In this document: in pieces, positions 1 through 10,122 of the stretch
Position numbering within the stretch: the stretch's first letter is position 1
Layout of the letters: every line of letters starts with the position of its first letter
NCBI GenBank assembly: GCA_947034895.1
Contig: OX344761.1
Span: 22,394,863-22,458,862 of the forward strand
Length of the DNA: 64,000 nucleotides
Direction: 5' to 3'
DNA from: Rhytidiadelphus loreus
Taxonomy: Eukaryota; Streptophyta; Bryopsida; Hypnales; Hylocomiaceae
The notes under the pieces: generated by a model
What the model was told of the DNA's origin: nothing
The model's database searches: none
What the model saw: the letters and a program-made list of their open reading frames with translations, nothing else
Made by a program: the position numbers and the translations under genes

Positions 1-1591
1 CAAAGCCACAAGCCACACACACACAAACACACAAGTCTTCCAACTCCTTCAACTCCAACTCCCAAGCTGATCTTTGGATGAGTGTCTTTGTTAATCTATA
101 ACTCCAAATGAACTAAATGATAGCTTTTCGGAAAGCTAAAACAATCATCTACTTCTCCTCCAAATTTCATACAATTCTAAGACTCTGTCCAACCTCTATG
201 GCCATCCAAAGTTTCGGCCTTGAGAAGGGAAAGGCAGCAGACCTTCCTTCGCTTCCACACTCACAACTTTCTCATACAAACTCCAAATAGAACGAATGAT
301 AGCTTCATGAAAAGCTAACACAATTTCCTACACTCCCTCCAAATTTCATGGCAAAACAAGAACCTGTCCGTCTTTTATGGTCGGTCGAAGTCTCTGCCTC
401 TTAATTTTAAAGGCAACAAACCTCCCTCCACTCAAACTAGCACAACTTTTGCTTCACAACTCCAAATCAAGCAAGTGAGATCAATTTGAAAACTACACAC
501 CATGATACACAACACCTCCAAATTTCATTTCAAAATACTTCAAATTCACAACACAATGAGCCCTCAAACATTCGGGCCTTTCTAAACTCACAACGGGAGA
601 GAAGGTGAATAGTGTTCCCTTTTTTCTCCACCTTATCTCTACTCTAACCACACAAACAAGTGGGGTCAGCCCCTAACTCACTCCCAAAGCTCTCACATCA
701 ATAATTGAGCCCTTATTTGACCCCACAACTATCTCTTTATCTTTATCTTAGAAAGAAAATTCACTTCAAGTTCACCTAGAAGGAAAACTATTTCATTAAT
801 TCCTTTCTATCTTTTCTTTCTCTATTTTCAACACCCAAAATGAAATCTACAAACAACTAACATAAAATAAATGTCTTCTCAAAGGTAAAAAACTAAAGTC
901 TTCAAAGAAACTTCACTCCATCTTCAAGAACTTGAGAATTCGCTTGATGGTAGTAGCAACAAACTCAACACGATCCACCTTTGTCAAGGGATTGACCGGC
1001 CCCTCTAACCATCGTTGGTGACCGCGACTCCCTTTAATAGGCCTGACCATACAATAGTATTGATCGTCGTTAAGACCTTCAAAACTCCCTTCGAATGTCA
1101 CTTCTTGGGTACCAGGTTCAACACACCCAACCTGCAACAGGATCCTAGTGCTCGAGCTCCACGCTGTAGGTTCCCGTGCCATCGTTGCTCCACACGGGGT
1201 TGCTTTGGCGGTCGAGAAGGCCCAGATTCATCTTGAGGACGCTCGTGCGATAATGAAAGATCTAGCGGTTGAAGAGGTTGAGCCGGTAGTTGAGATAACG
1301 AAAACTCAAACTCCGATTCTGGTAGAGGCTCCTCATCCTGAGACTCAGAAAAAACCCTCCAATTCGACATACTGAAATCTATAACATACAATAAAGAAAC
1401 TACTTCAAGTTTGGTGGCATTCTAAGATGATAACCTATTCTTATATAGATGGCTCATGTCATTGTGAGAAGGCGTCATCTTGAAGCTACTAAGGATGATG
1501 TCATCTTTATTTTTATATTATTAAAATCAAATCTATGGAAATAATGTATTACTATGCATTTTTACACTATGTACGCATTTACAGTGCGACA
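1..1591 (-). repeat. 3' LTR of the gypsy element (partial)
   Basis: Direct repeat of 8294-9884 at a constant offset of 8293. On the minus strand it starts TGTCGCAC at 1591, directly after the polypurine tract. If the right LTR starts at 7870 as proposed, about 424 bp of this copy lie left of the window. A copy of the TATA box is at 1438-1447. Confidence 0.93.
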
Positions 1592-1603
1592 TTCACCCCC
1601 TCT
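1592..1603 (-). promoter_or_regulatory. Polypurine tract
   Basis: AGAGGGGGTGAA on the minus strand lies immediately before the LTR start TGTCGC. It fixes the 3' LTR boundary at 1591 and overlaps the pol stop codon. Confidence 0.85.
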
Positions 1604-4600
1604 AAACCTGCACATCCTCCGGTATGTGCCAAGTTGAATCCTCCTGGTCATCTACTACGATTTCGGTCTCCTCTTCTTCCGTCTCTTGATTCTGGGATAA
1701 AGGTAAAAAAGCATTCAAATCTTCATTGTAAATTTCTCCATCTCTTCTCCGAAACATTTTGATACGTTTGCCAGCAATAGGAATTCTCAAAGGAGTTCCA
1801 TCTAATTCTCGAAGCGAATATGTGGCGTTGTTGTGTACTGTCACTACCACATAAGGTCCAAACCATCTCCGGGCAAACTTCCTCACTGTACTGTGTTGAT
1901 GTTCTAATGTGCTATCGAACACCAACACCCAATCTCCTTTTTTAATTTTTCTTGCCCTCAATCGATGAGTTCTGTCAAACCTTTCTTTGTTGTGTAGCCG
2001 CGCAGATTTCAACTTCTCCAATGCAATTTGATGGTCTTCTGGCAACCTCTCAAGTTGTTGAATACGAAGCTCAAGCAATCTCTCTGTGCTGATACCATCC
2101 TCCCACGACAAAAATATCCATGAAGGAACAAATTCCTCTACAGGCAATATGGGTTTATGGCCATGCATAAGTTCTACAGGCATATATCCAGTGACTGAAC
2201 TATGTGTAGTTCTGTCAGCCCATAGAGCAAATGGAAGTAGTTTAGGCCAAACATTAGGCCTTCCTCTACATGCTTTAACCAATGCTTGAATAATAGGAGG
2301 ATGACCTCTCTCAATTTTGCCATTGGCCTCTGGATTATAAGCTGTTGTTAACTTCAATTTAACGCCATATCTGTTGAAGAAATCCTTTGCCTCAGTTGCA
2401 TTCAATTCTCCTCTGTCTGCTCTCATTCCACCAATACTCCCATATCGACTGAAAATATCTTCGAGTATAAAACGGCAGATATTTTCTGTTGTTTTGGTTC
2501 GAAGAGCTCTTCCCTCCACAAAGTTTGACAATTCTTCTCTAGCCAAAACGAGATACTTCATGCCCCACATTGCTGACGGCATGGCAACTAGATCAATCAT
2601 CCATCGAAAATGAATGGAAGGCGGATATGTCGGATGTAACTCATCTCTATGCCGAATTTTAGATTGCAATTGGCACACAGAGCATGAAGCAACAAACTCC
2701 TCAATGTCTTTGTACAACCCCTTCCACCAATAACGCTCTTTGATCTTGGTATATGTAGCCCAAACTCCTCTATGACCAGCCCAAAGTGTATCATGAAACT
2801 CTTGAAGAACCTTGGATTTGGTCTCGGAATCTCCAACCACTCTCAACGGCATTTCATCTCTTCTTTTCGCCCTCTTCCACAGAAATCCGTCCCTCAAAAG
2901 ATATCCATAAGATTGATGCCTTATATCTTTGTATGTCTTATCCATCCAACCTTCTTGTCTCTTCAATGTACTCAAGTAAAGGCCAATCTCTTTCAACCTG
3001 CCTTCGTATAATTCTTCATTGAATGGTAAGACTTCATTAGCAGAGCTCTCTCCGTCTGTAGCTAATACATAGCCACCGTCTAAAAGTTCTTCACAATCTT
3101 CATGAGCCATCATCTCTTCTTCATTAAAATATCTGGCTCTTGAAAGCATGTCTGCTAGTGAATTTTGCTTTCCAGCAATGTGCACCAAAACTGGATTAAG
3201 AGATTTGATGTATGCAATCCACCGAAGCATAGCAATATCCGGTGAAGAACAATTGGCTATCATACCAAGTAGGGGTAAGCAATCAGTCTCCAATATGACA
3301 TTGGCTCCAATCAAGTAGTTTCTGTCTGCTTTTAGCGCTGTAAGCGCTCCCCAAAGTTCTCGTTTCACTTGCGGATAAGCTCTTTGCCGTTCTGTAAGAA
3401 TTCTAGCTCCAAATCGAATGGCAAATCTTCTCCCTTCTGCATCATCTTGTCCAACGGCCCATCCAATGGCTATCGGACTTGTATCAACGGTTATAATCAC
3501 TGGTCTACCGCTTTCATAATCAACTTGTTTTAGAAGCGGTGGTGATTTCAAAGTCTTCTTCAACTCCTCCATGACTATATCTTGCTCACGTTGCCACACA
3601 AATTTGTTTCTTTTCCTCAATAATTTGTAAAGAGGTTCTGATATGTGAGCAAAATGGGGAATCCAAATCTGATAGAAGACGCATGCTCCTAGAAACCTCC
3701 TTACTTCGGTGACATTGCTACAGGCCTTCATTCTTCCAATAGCATCCACTTTCTCAGGGTTAGGTTTTCTTCCATATCGTCCGCATAAATGGCCAACTAC
3801 CAGAATCTCCTCAACTCCAAACTTTGATTTTTCAATAGAAAGCGTCAAGTCCACTTCTTCGAGTCTCGTCAAGATTTTCTCTACATCATCAATATGATCA
3901 TTGACAAATGCTCTACATCCATCATCTTGAATAGTCAAGTCTTTGACAACTTCCTCGCAACCTTTTATGGGAATGTCATCCACAAAAGGTATTGTCTTCT
4001 TAGGTACAAAATCTCGTAAGATTTGATTCATGGCATTTTGCATGTGTGCCACTGAGTTTGTAGCACCTTGAGGCAATGTACACATTCTAACCAATCCAAG
4101 TGGAGTCTTCATGGTCGTCAAATCTCTGCTCTCAGCAGCTAATTGAAATTGATCATAACCAGAGTATAGATCTCCAATGGAATAAATAGCGTGCCCCGCA
4201 AACGCTTCTGCCACTTCATCAACAATAGGTCCCGAACCTTTGTTTCTGATTGTTACTCCATTCGCCGGTTGCATGTCTTGAATGAACCTTAATGCTCCAG
4301 ACTTTTTTGGTACAGTAAACCATCGATTAGAATATGGAGCCATCGAAGGTTCAAGAATGCCCATGCGCATCTTCTCTTTGAGCAATTCAACCAATTTAGG
4401 AAGTAGAGCTCGTGGCACCGGAATTGGTTTTAAATCCCAAGGTACATGTGGTACCGTGAAAATTACCATTGGTGCTATTATACCAGGTTGAACGCATCCA
4501 ATCTCATCCGGTGAAGAAGCAAAAGCCTTCCCATGCTTAAAAAGCATGTTTTGAAACTTCTTCCTCTCCAACTCAGTCAAGAAATTATCCCCTCCTATCT

Positions 4601-5183
4601 TCAATGTTTTCAAAGTCTCTTCTGTAAATTTGTGCCCGATCTTCTTTGCTTCTCTGAGACCCGGTTCCTTCTCTGCTTGTCTGATATGGTCATCGGTATC
4701 AAAAGGTAATTGAGTTGCTACTGGCTTAACTTTCTTGGCCACAGTTTTGTATTTGGTATTCACCATGGCCTCATGTTTCAATCCGTAGCTCTGAAACTCA
4801 TCAACCTTTGATACTATCTCCATCACTTCATCATACAATGACTTGGTATGAATTTCAACTACAACTTCACTGTCTCGAATTTCTTCTCCATCGATATGTA
4901 AGGCATGCAAAACTTGTAATATGTCATCTGCCATGCCTTCTTCTTCAAATACTCCAGATATATGATCATCATCTGAAATCACCTTCATCTTTTTTAACTT
5001 TTTCTCCGTTTTTCCTACAACCCTTTTATATATAGGGTTTAGATTCTTCACGCTTGTGAAGCTCACAAAACCACACTCTCCCATACTCAAAAATCCACAT
5101 CCAATACTATGTACATCGGGGAACTCAAAGGACGTTGATCTTTTTGCACCCGTGGCTCCCCTCTCCCCACGTGTGCATTTCAA
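1602..5183 (-). CDS. pol: pol polyprotein: reverse transcriptase, RNase H, integrase
   Basis: About 1190 codons in the -1 frame relative to gag. There is no ATG at the start, so expression is probably by a -1 slip on the run of five T at 5186-5182, which overlaps the gag TGA. RT spans roughly residues 250-450, with RFIQDMQPAN, IGDLYSGYDQ, TLPQGATNS and the catalytic FVDD near 400. RNase H follows (ITVDTSPIAIGWAVG, ETDCLPLLG). Integrase has an HHCC zinc-binding region (H...H...CSVC) and a D,D,E core (WMIDLVAM, MRADRGEL, NPEANGKIERGH). The frame ends TAG (1602-1604) inside the polypurine tract; the next in-frame codons are AGG GGG TGA. I see no chromodomain. RT motifs such as FVDDIPIKG recall fungal and early-plant Ty3 lineages, an impression not a test. 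Confidence 0.95.
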   Translation of the reverse strand: MKCTRGERGATGAKRSTSFEFPDVHSIGCGFLSMGECGFVSFTSVKNLNPIYKRVVGKTEKKLKKMKVISDDDHISGVFEEEGMADDILQVLHALHIDGEEIRDSEVVVEIHTKSLYDEVMEIVSKVDEFQSYGLKHEAMVNTKYKTVAKKVKPVATQLPFDTDDHIRQAEKEPGLREAKKIGHKFTEETLKTLKIGGDNFLTELERKKFQNMLFKHGKAFASSPDEIGCVQPGIIAPMVIFTVPHVPWDLKPIPVPRALLPKLVELLKEKMRMGILEPSMAPYSNRWFTVPKKSGALRFIQDMQPANGVTIRNKGSGPIVDEVAEAFAGHAIYSIGDLYSGYDQFQLAAESRDLTTMKTPLGLVRMCTLPQGATNSVAHMQNAMNQILRDFVPKKTIPFVDDIPIKGCEEVVKDLTIQDDGCRAFVNDHIDDVEKILTRLEEVDLTLSIEKSKFGVEEILVVGHLCGRYGRKPNPEKVDAIGRMKACSNVTEVRRFLGACVFYQIWIPHFAHISEPLYKLLRKRNKFVWQREQDIVMEELKKTLKSPPLLKQVDYESGRPVIITVDTSPIAIGWAVGQDDAEGRRFAIRFGARILTERQRAYPQVKRELWGALTALKADRNYLIGANVILETDCLPLLGMIANCSSPDIAMLRWIAYIKSLNPVLVHIAGKQNSLADMLSRARYFNEEEMMAHEDCEELLDGGYVLATDGESSANEVLPFNEELYEGRLKEIGLYLSTLKRQEGWMDKTYKDIRHQSYGYLLRDGFLWKRAKRRDEMPLRVVGDSETKSKVLQEFHDTLWAGHRGVWATYTKIKERYWWKGLYKDIEEFVASCSVCQLQSKIRHRDELHPTYPPSIHFRWMIDLVAMPSAMWGMKYLVLAREELSNFVEGRALRTKTTENICRFILEDIFSRYGSIGGMRADRGELNATEAKDFFNRYGVKLKLTTAYNPEANGKIERGHPPIIQALVKACRGRPNVWPKLLPFALWADRTTHSSVTGYMPVELMHGHKPILPVEEFVPSWIFLSWEDGISTERLLELRIQQLERLPEDHQIALEKLKSARLHNKERFDRTHRLRARKIKKGDWVLVFDSTLEHQHSTVRKFARRWFGPYVVVTVHNNATYSLRELDGTPLRIPIAGKRIKMFRRRDGEIYNEDLNAFLPLSQNQETEEEETEIVVDDQEDSTWHIPEDVQV

Positions 5184-7816
5184 AAATCCATAAAGTCTAG
5201 AGAAGTAGGCAAAGGTCCTTCTCTAAGTTGAGCTCGGTGTCTTTCGTTGTTGGGCTTCACGGTAAGAAACTGTACCGACTTTTTTCCATCACAACTCCGA
5301 ATTCGAGCATAATGAGACCCATCATCTAGCACCTTTGTCTCCATTCTCGATGCTGTAATGTATGGCTGACCCAAAATTATTGGATAAACTCCATAGTTTT
5401 GCACAAAGAAGTTTTGCTTCACTTCTACATCTCCAATTTTTGTTGGTACAGCTGGGCATGCCCCATACAACTCTCCTCGCCCATTGTTGGCAGCCCTCAT
5501 CACCCAACCATGATTTCTGTCAATTGGCCATTTGCCACTCTCGTAAATCTTTCGAGACATAATATTAATCTCGGATCCATGATCTACAAGAGCCAAAATG
5601 GACTCATCCAACTCCCCCAACTTAACACGAGTTTCGGTGGTGGCTCTTGCCCAAAATGGATGAAGGTAATCCATTTGCTCTTCAATCTCTCCTTCCATCC
5701 TATGAACAATTGCACATTCATAGGTATTTGCCTCCATCTCAATCTTTTTATTGTATGTTGAATGAGAGTCTTTCACCCCCTCAAATTCCTTCTCCATCAC
5801 ATCTTGACATTCCATAGAGCATTCACCTTTGGAAATATCATTCTTCTCACAACTCATACGTCCACAAGTACAAGTGTACAAATCTTCTTCTCCCTCTTCT
5901 TCCTCATCGGTAAAATATTCTTCAGTAGAAAAATACTCTTCGTCAGAAAAAAACTCTTCTGCATCTTCGTAAGTTTCATCTTCACATGCCTCAAACATTG
6001 GATCGCACATCATAGAAAACACTTGACTGATCTCAGTCTCTTCATCTTTTGTCATGCGAGTATCCAACGCTTGTACCATAACTGTCTCAGCTGTCATCTG
6101 CCTCTTCCTCTTGATGACATCAATGATAAGCTCGTGAAAATCTTTCTTGGCAATACCAAGAGCTTCTCTCAATGTAAACTCAATCTTGGCATCTAGAATT
6201 CTCTCTTCTAGAATGCCCTTCATGTCAATTGAAGATTCAATGTCCGATTGCAGTTTGTAAGCTGGTGCTTTGCCCTTGCCTTTGTTTGAATCTTCTTTTT
6301 CCTTCCCTTTCTTATCATGGCTTGTACCTTCCCACATCTCCTTAGGAAGTGGTTCATCTCCTGGATGAACAAAAGTAGGCGATTTCCCATGCCTCTGTCG
6401 GGTATGAGCAGCAGGACCTTCTTCCTTTTCACCTTCTTTGAGCCCATGAGGTTTTCTTTTAGATAATGGCTCTTCCACATCATCTTCTTCAATAGGTCGC
6501 CCTCGTTTCTCTTCAACGACGACATCTTGTTCCATACTATTGCCTTGAATCTCTCCCAAAAAGGCTCTGATGCTAACCGCATCAACATGATCTTCCCAAC
6601 CAGTTGCCTTTCGGATGGCTTGAGCTCCTCTTCGTAAAATCTCAAGAGCTGGAGCCTTCAAAGCCTCAACTTCTTGTTGTTCCACCTCTACGTGAAACGT
6701 TTCAACACCTTTGGCATGTAGACCACTAGATCTCCCCATCTTGTCTTCAAGGATCTTCTTCATCCCTCCTTTGCCAAAGTTAGTGTTTAGAGGCAAGTTT
6801 GTGGCTGCATCATGAATTTTTCCATCCTTAAAAACAACTGTGCCTTCTTTCAGAGCTTCATCATAAGGTTTACAACCTCGAAGACTGTGGCTCTCTTCTT
6901 CATCGCAAAAAATGCATCTTCTTGTAAATGTTTTTGCACCATCTGATGATTGAACTCCTCGTACCTTCTTCAACTCGCTCATTTCTACTCTCAGATCTCG
7001 AATGCCTTTGATCAGTTCATCAAGAGCACCTTCATCAACTGTTTTGGATTTCTTTGAAGTTGATGTTGAAGGTGTAGGCGCAAGTGATGTTTTTGGAGTT
7101 GTTGTAACTGGTACGGGTACAACATCCATATGTCCAGATACACCTCTAGATCTCACCCTCCGTTGCTTTGCGACAAGAGTGACAGTCTCCTCTACTCTTC
7201 TCCAATCGTTTGTGAAACCTCCTTCAGTGGTTCGATCACCAAGAAGTAAGAGAAGTCTATCCTCCAAAGCATCATCAGCTGCTTGCAAAAAGAGCTCAGC
7301 CTTCCTAGTATCAAGAAGGCGTCTTTCTGCCAAAGGTAGTTGGTTGTATTTCTTCTCAAAGTCTCGAAGCAACTCATTTGGGCCCATATTATTCCCAGGC
7401 CGTTGTTCGATCCAATCGAGAAAAGACCTCTTGGTCATTCTTTCTGAGTCTTCGTCAAAATACTCGTCCCGTAGTCTTTCCTCAAACATCAACCACGAGA
7501 CCACGTTTGCAGCATCTCCTCGAATTTCTTCAACTCTTTCACGAATCTCAGGAATAACTGCCAAGCTGAACGTTTGCATCATGCGGTCTTCTGACACTTG
7601 ATGCACCTCCATTTCACAAACGTATGATCTCAAGAACTTTGTGATGTTCTTTCCGTCAAATCTTCCACACTTATCAACGACACCCTTCAAAGCTTTGGTA
7701 GCCCCTTGACCACCAGGGTGTCCTCTCTGTTGCTGCTCCATAAACATCGCCAAGGCACCAAGTATGGCCTCCATGTTGGCTTGGGCTCCCGAAGGAGCCC
7801 CTCCAGTGTCTCCCAT
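5180..7816 (-). CDS. gag: gag polyprotein with zinc knuckle and aspartic protease
   Basis: An 878-codon frame from ATG at 7816 to TGA at 5180-5182. The N-terminal ~250 residues are retrotransposon gag-like (helical, charged). A Cys/His knuckle CIFCDEEESHSLRGC (C-x2-C-x5-H-x4-C) follows in the middle. A long Glu/Lys-rich linker then leads to a C-terminal retropepsin-like domain. Its active-site motif is LVDHGSEINIM at about residue 745, with the flap and C-terminal ILGQPYI motif expected of retroviral-type proteases. The usual D-S/T-G is D-H-G here. The protease is therefore in gag, and pol follows in the -1 frame. The frame is intact, with no in-frame TAA or TAG, unlike most other genes in this window. 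Confidence 0.92.
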   Translation of the reverse strand: MGDTGGAPSGAQANMEAILGALAMFMEQQQRGHPGGQGATKALKGVVDKCGRFDGKNITKFLRSYVCEMEVHQVSEDRMMQTFSLAVIPEIRERVEEIRGDAANVVSWLMFEERLRDEYFDEDSERMTKRSFLDWIEQRPGNNMGPNELLRDFEKKYNQLPLAERRLLDTRKAELFLQAADDALEDRLLLLLGDRTTEGGFTNDWRRVEETVTLVAKQRRVRSRGVSGHMDVVPVPVTTTPKTSLAPTPSTSTSKKSKTVDEGALDELIKGIRDLRVEMSELKKVRGVQSSDGAKTFTRRCIFCDEEESHSLRGCKPYDEALKEGTVVFKDGKIHDAATNLPLNTNFGKGGMKKILEDKMGRSSGLHAKGVETFHVEVEQQEVEALKAPALEILRRGAQAIRKATGWEDHVDAVSIRAFLGEIQGNSMEQDVVVEEKRGRPIEEDDVEEPLSKRKPHGLKEGEKEEGPAAHTRQRHGKSPTFVHPGDEPLPKEMWEGTSHDKKGKEKEDSNKGKGKAPAYKLQSDIESSIDMKGILEERILDAKIEFTLREALGIAKKDFHELIIDVIKRKRQMTAETVMVQALDTRMTKDEETEISQVFSMMCDPMFEACEDETYEDAEEFFSDEEYFSTEEYFTDEEEEGEEDLYTCTCGRMSCEKNDISKGECSMECQDVMEKEFEGVKDSHSTYNKKIEMEANTYECAIVHRMEGEIEEQMDYLHPFWARATTETRVKLGELDESILALVDHGSEINIMSRKIYESGKWPIDRNHGWVMRAANNGRGELYGACPAVPTKIGDVEVKQNFFVQNYGVYPIILGQPYITASRMETKVLDDGSHYARIRSCDGKKSVQFLTVKPNNERHRAQLREGPLPTSLDFMDF

Positions 7817-7850
7817 CGTCCTTAGCCAAAACTAATCGCCCCGAAACTTC

Positions 7851-7867
7851 TCTCAGTGGAAGCACCA
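7851..7867 (-). promoter_or_regulatory. Probable primer-binding site
   Basis: On the minus strand TGGTGCTTCCACTGAGA begins two bases after the proposed LTR end. A PBS complementary to a tRNA 3' CCA end normally starts TGG at this place. I could not assign the primer tRNA. Confidence 0.5.
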
Positions 7868-9390
7868 AATGTCATGTAGAGAGAGTTTGCCTCGGGAAAT
7901 CACGAGGATTCTGGCTGCGACTAGAAATGGCTCGGGAATGAAATAAATTGTAACTTGTCGAATCTTCAAATCTTCGAGTCTTCAAATCTTCAAACTGCTA
8001 CTCGTTGTCCTATCCTGTTGTGTTTCTAAATAGGCCAAGGGTTAAGGTAGGGTGATAAGAAACCACGGGCTTCGGACGTGTAAAATGAGACGGCCAAACC
8101 ACGAGCTGAGCCGTCCGAGGGATTGGATCCTAAATTTCAAACCCACGGTGACCAGCAAACTTGCCTCACCAGTGGGAACAACATAAAAGTCTCGACCATG
8201 TGGGCAATTAACCCCACTTCGTCGCATCCACAACACCAAATGAGGCTAGTATTGGTGTGAACCAAACTGCCCGCAACAATAAAATGAAATTTACAAAGCC
8301 ACAAGCCACACACACACAAACACACAAGTCTTCCAACTCCTTCAACTCCAACTCCCAAGCTGATCTTTGGATGAGTGTCTTTGTTAATCTATAACTCCAA
8401 ATGAACTAAATGATAGCTTTTCGGAAAGCTAAAACAATCATCTACTTCTCCTCCAAATTTCATACAATTCTAAGACTCTGTCCAACCTCTATGGCCATCC
8501 AAAGTTTCGGCCTTGAGAAGGGAAAGGCAGCAGACCTTCCTTCGCTTCCACACTCACAACTTTCTCATACAAACTCCAAATAGAACGAATGATAGCTTCA
8601 TGAAAAGCTAACACAATTTCCTACACTCCCTCCAAATTTCATGGCAAAACAAGAACCTGTCCGTCTTTTATGGTCGGTCGAAGTCTCTGCCTCTTAATTT
8701 TAAAGGCAACAAACCTCCCTCCACTCAAACTAGCACAACTTTTGCTTCACAACTCCAAATCAAGCAAGTGAGATCAATTTGAAAACTACACACCATGATA
8801 CACAACACCTCCAAATTTCATTTCAAAATACTTCAAATTCACAACACAATGAGCCCTCAAACATTCGGGCCTTTCTAAACTCACAACGGGAGAGAAGGTG
8901 AATAGTGTTCCCTTTTTTCTCCACCTTATCTCTACTCTAACCACACAAACAAGTGGGGTCAGCCCCTAACTCACTCCCAAAGCTCTCACATCAATAATTG
9001 AGCCCTTATTTGACCCCACAACTATCTCTTTATCTTTATCTTAGAAAGAAAATTCACTTCAAGTTCACCTAGAAGGAAAACTATTTCATTAATTCCTTTC
9101 TATCTTTTCTTTCTCTATTTTCAACACCCAAAATGAAATCTACAAACAACTAACATAAAATAAATGTCTTCTCAAAGGTAAAAAACTAAAGTCTTCAAAG
9201 AAACTTCACTCCATCTTCAAGAACTTGAGAATTCGCTTGATGGTAGTAGCAACAAACTCAACACGATCCACCTTTGTCAAGGGATTGACCGGCCCCTCTA
9301 ACCATCGTTGGTGACCGCGACTCCCTTTAATAGGCCTGACCATACAATAGTATTGATCGTCGTTAAGACCTTCAAAACTCCCTTCGAATG

Positions 9391-9684
9391 TCACTTCTTG
9401 GGTACCAGGTTCAACACACCCAACCTGCAACAGGATCCTAGTGCTCGAGCTCCACGCTGTAGGTTCCCGTGCCATCGTTGCTCCACACGGGGTTGCTTTG
9501 GCGGTCGAGAAGGCCCAGATTCATCTTGAGGACGCTCGTGCGATAATGAAAGATCTAGCGGTTGAAGAGGTTGAGCCGGTAGTTGAGATAACGAAAACTC
9601 AAACTCCGATTCTGGTAGAGGCTCCTCATCCTGAGACTCAGAAAAAACCCTCCAATTCGACATACTGAAATCTATAACATACAA
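9391..9684 (-). CDS. Small ORF encoded inside the LTR (97 aa)
   Basis: This 97-codon frame opens 47 nt downstream of the LTR TATA box on the same strand, so it could be the first frame of the retrotransposon RNA. The product is acidic and Pro/Ser/Gln-rich in its first half and basic in the second. I recognise no domain. A second frame of 89 codons (9475-9206), overlapping in another register, starts MAREPTAW and ends in a basic helix-like stretch. Both are duplicated exactly in the other LTR (1391-1098 and 1182-913). No database comparison was possible, so coding is uncertain. Confidence 0.3.
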   Translation of the reverse strand: MYVIDFSMSNWRVFSESQDEEPLPESEFEFSLSQLPAQPLQPLDLSLSHERPQDESGPSRPPKQPRVEQRWHGNLQRGARALGSCCRLGVLNLVPKK

Positions 9685-9730
9685 TAAAGAAACTACTTCA
9701 AGTTTGGTGGCATTCTAAGATGATAACCTA

Positions 9731-9740
9731 TTCTTATATA
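9731..9740 (-). promoter_or_regulatory. LTR TATA box
   Basis: TATATAAGAA on the minus strand, about 145 bp inside the LTR 5' end, with an identical copy at 1438-1447. It is the only good TATA box I see near the start of the LTR. Transcription from about 30 bp downstream would make U3 short and leave about 1.8 kb of LTR in the transcript leader. Confidence 0.6.
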
Positions 9741-9884
9741 GATGGCTCATGTCATTGTGAGAAGGCGTCATCTTGAAGCTACTAAGGATGATGTCATCTT
9801 TATTTTTATATTATTAAAATCAAATCTATGGAAATAATGTATTACTATGCATTTTTACACTATGTACGCATTTACAGTGCGACA

Positions 9885-10122
9885 ACGTTAACATAATAAA
9901 TAGTGGTTATACCCACTACCCTTTTCTTCAATCCTATTACATTTCCAAATTGACTTTAGATAGATATGAAGCTAGTAAAATAACATGAAATATCCAGAAA
10001 AGAGTATGTACAAACATGTAATAGTAAATATATTAATATAAATTTGAAGATTAAAACATAATCAATATCTAATATATCAATTTAATATACTATAACTAAT
10101 TTCACGATAATATTCCACAAAA
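9885..10122. other. AT-rich spacer between gypsy element and DUF7869 gene
   Basis: Very AT-rich sequence with no open frame. It lies downstream of the DUF7869 gene stop and so may hold its 3' UTR. No terminal repeat of a larger element was recognised here. Confidence 0.5.

Larger units (their letters stand above)
1..9884 (-). mobile_element. Ty3/gypsy LTR retrotransposon, left LTR truncated by the window edge
   Basis: Order on the minus strand is LTR (9884-7870), primer-binding-like site, gag with protease, pol (RT, RNase H, integrase), polypurine tract, LTR (1591 to beyond the window). The gene order PR-RT-RH-IN is that of Ty3/gypsy. Positions 1-1591 and 8294-9884 match base for base wherever I compared them, and both long gag and pol frames are open, so insertion is recent and the copy may be autonomous. 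No chromodomain is visible at the integrase end. The right target-site flank would be ACGTT (9885-9889); the left flank lies outside the window, so the duplication cannot be checked. Confidence 0.95.
7870..9884 (-). repeat. 5' LTR of the gypsy element
   Basis: The part 8294-9884 is proven by its direct repeat at 1-1591. The inner boundary is inferred. On the minus strand the sequence runs to CATGACA at 7870, giving termini TGTC...GACA (TG...CA ends with short inverted repeats). Two bases later comes a TGG-starting stretch that looks like a primer-binding site. This makes the LTR about 2015 bp and the gag leader about 50 nt. The repeat itself cannot confirm 7870-8293, because the matching part of the other LTR is outside the window. 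Confidence 0.78.

Noticed and set aside
8285..8294. LTR inner boundary at 8285-8294
   Set aside because: That point only marks where the window begins in the other LTR. The TGTC...GACA ends and the TGG-starting site place the boundary at 7870.
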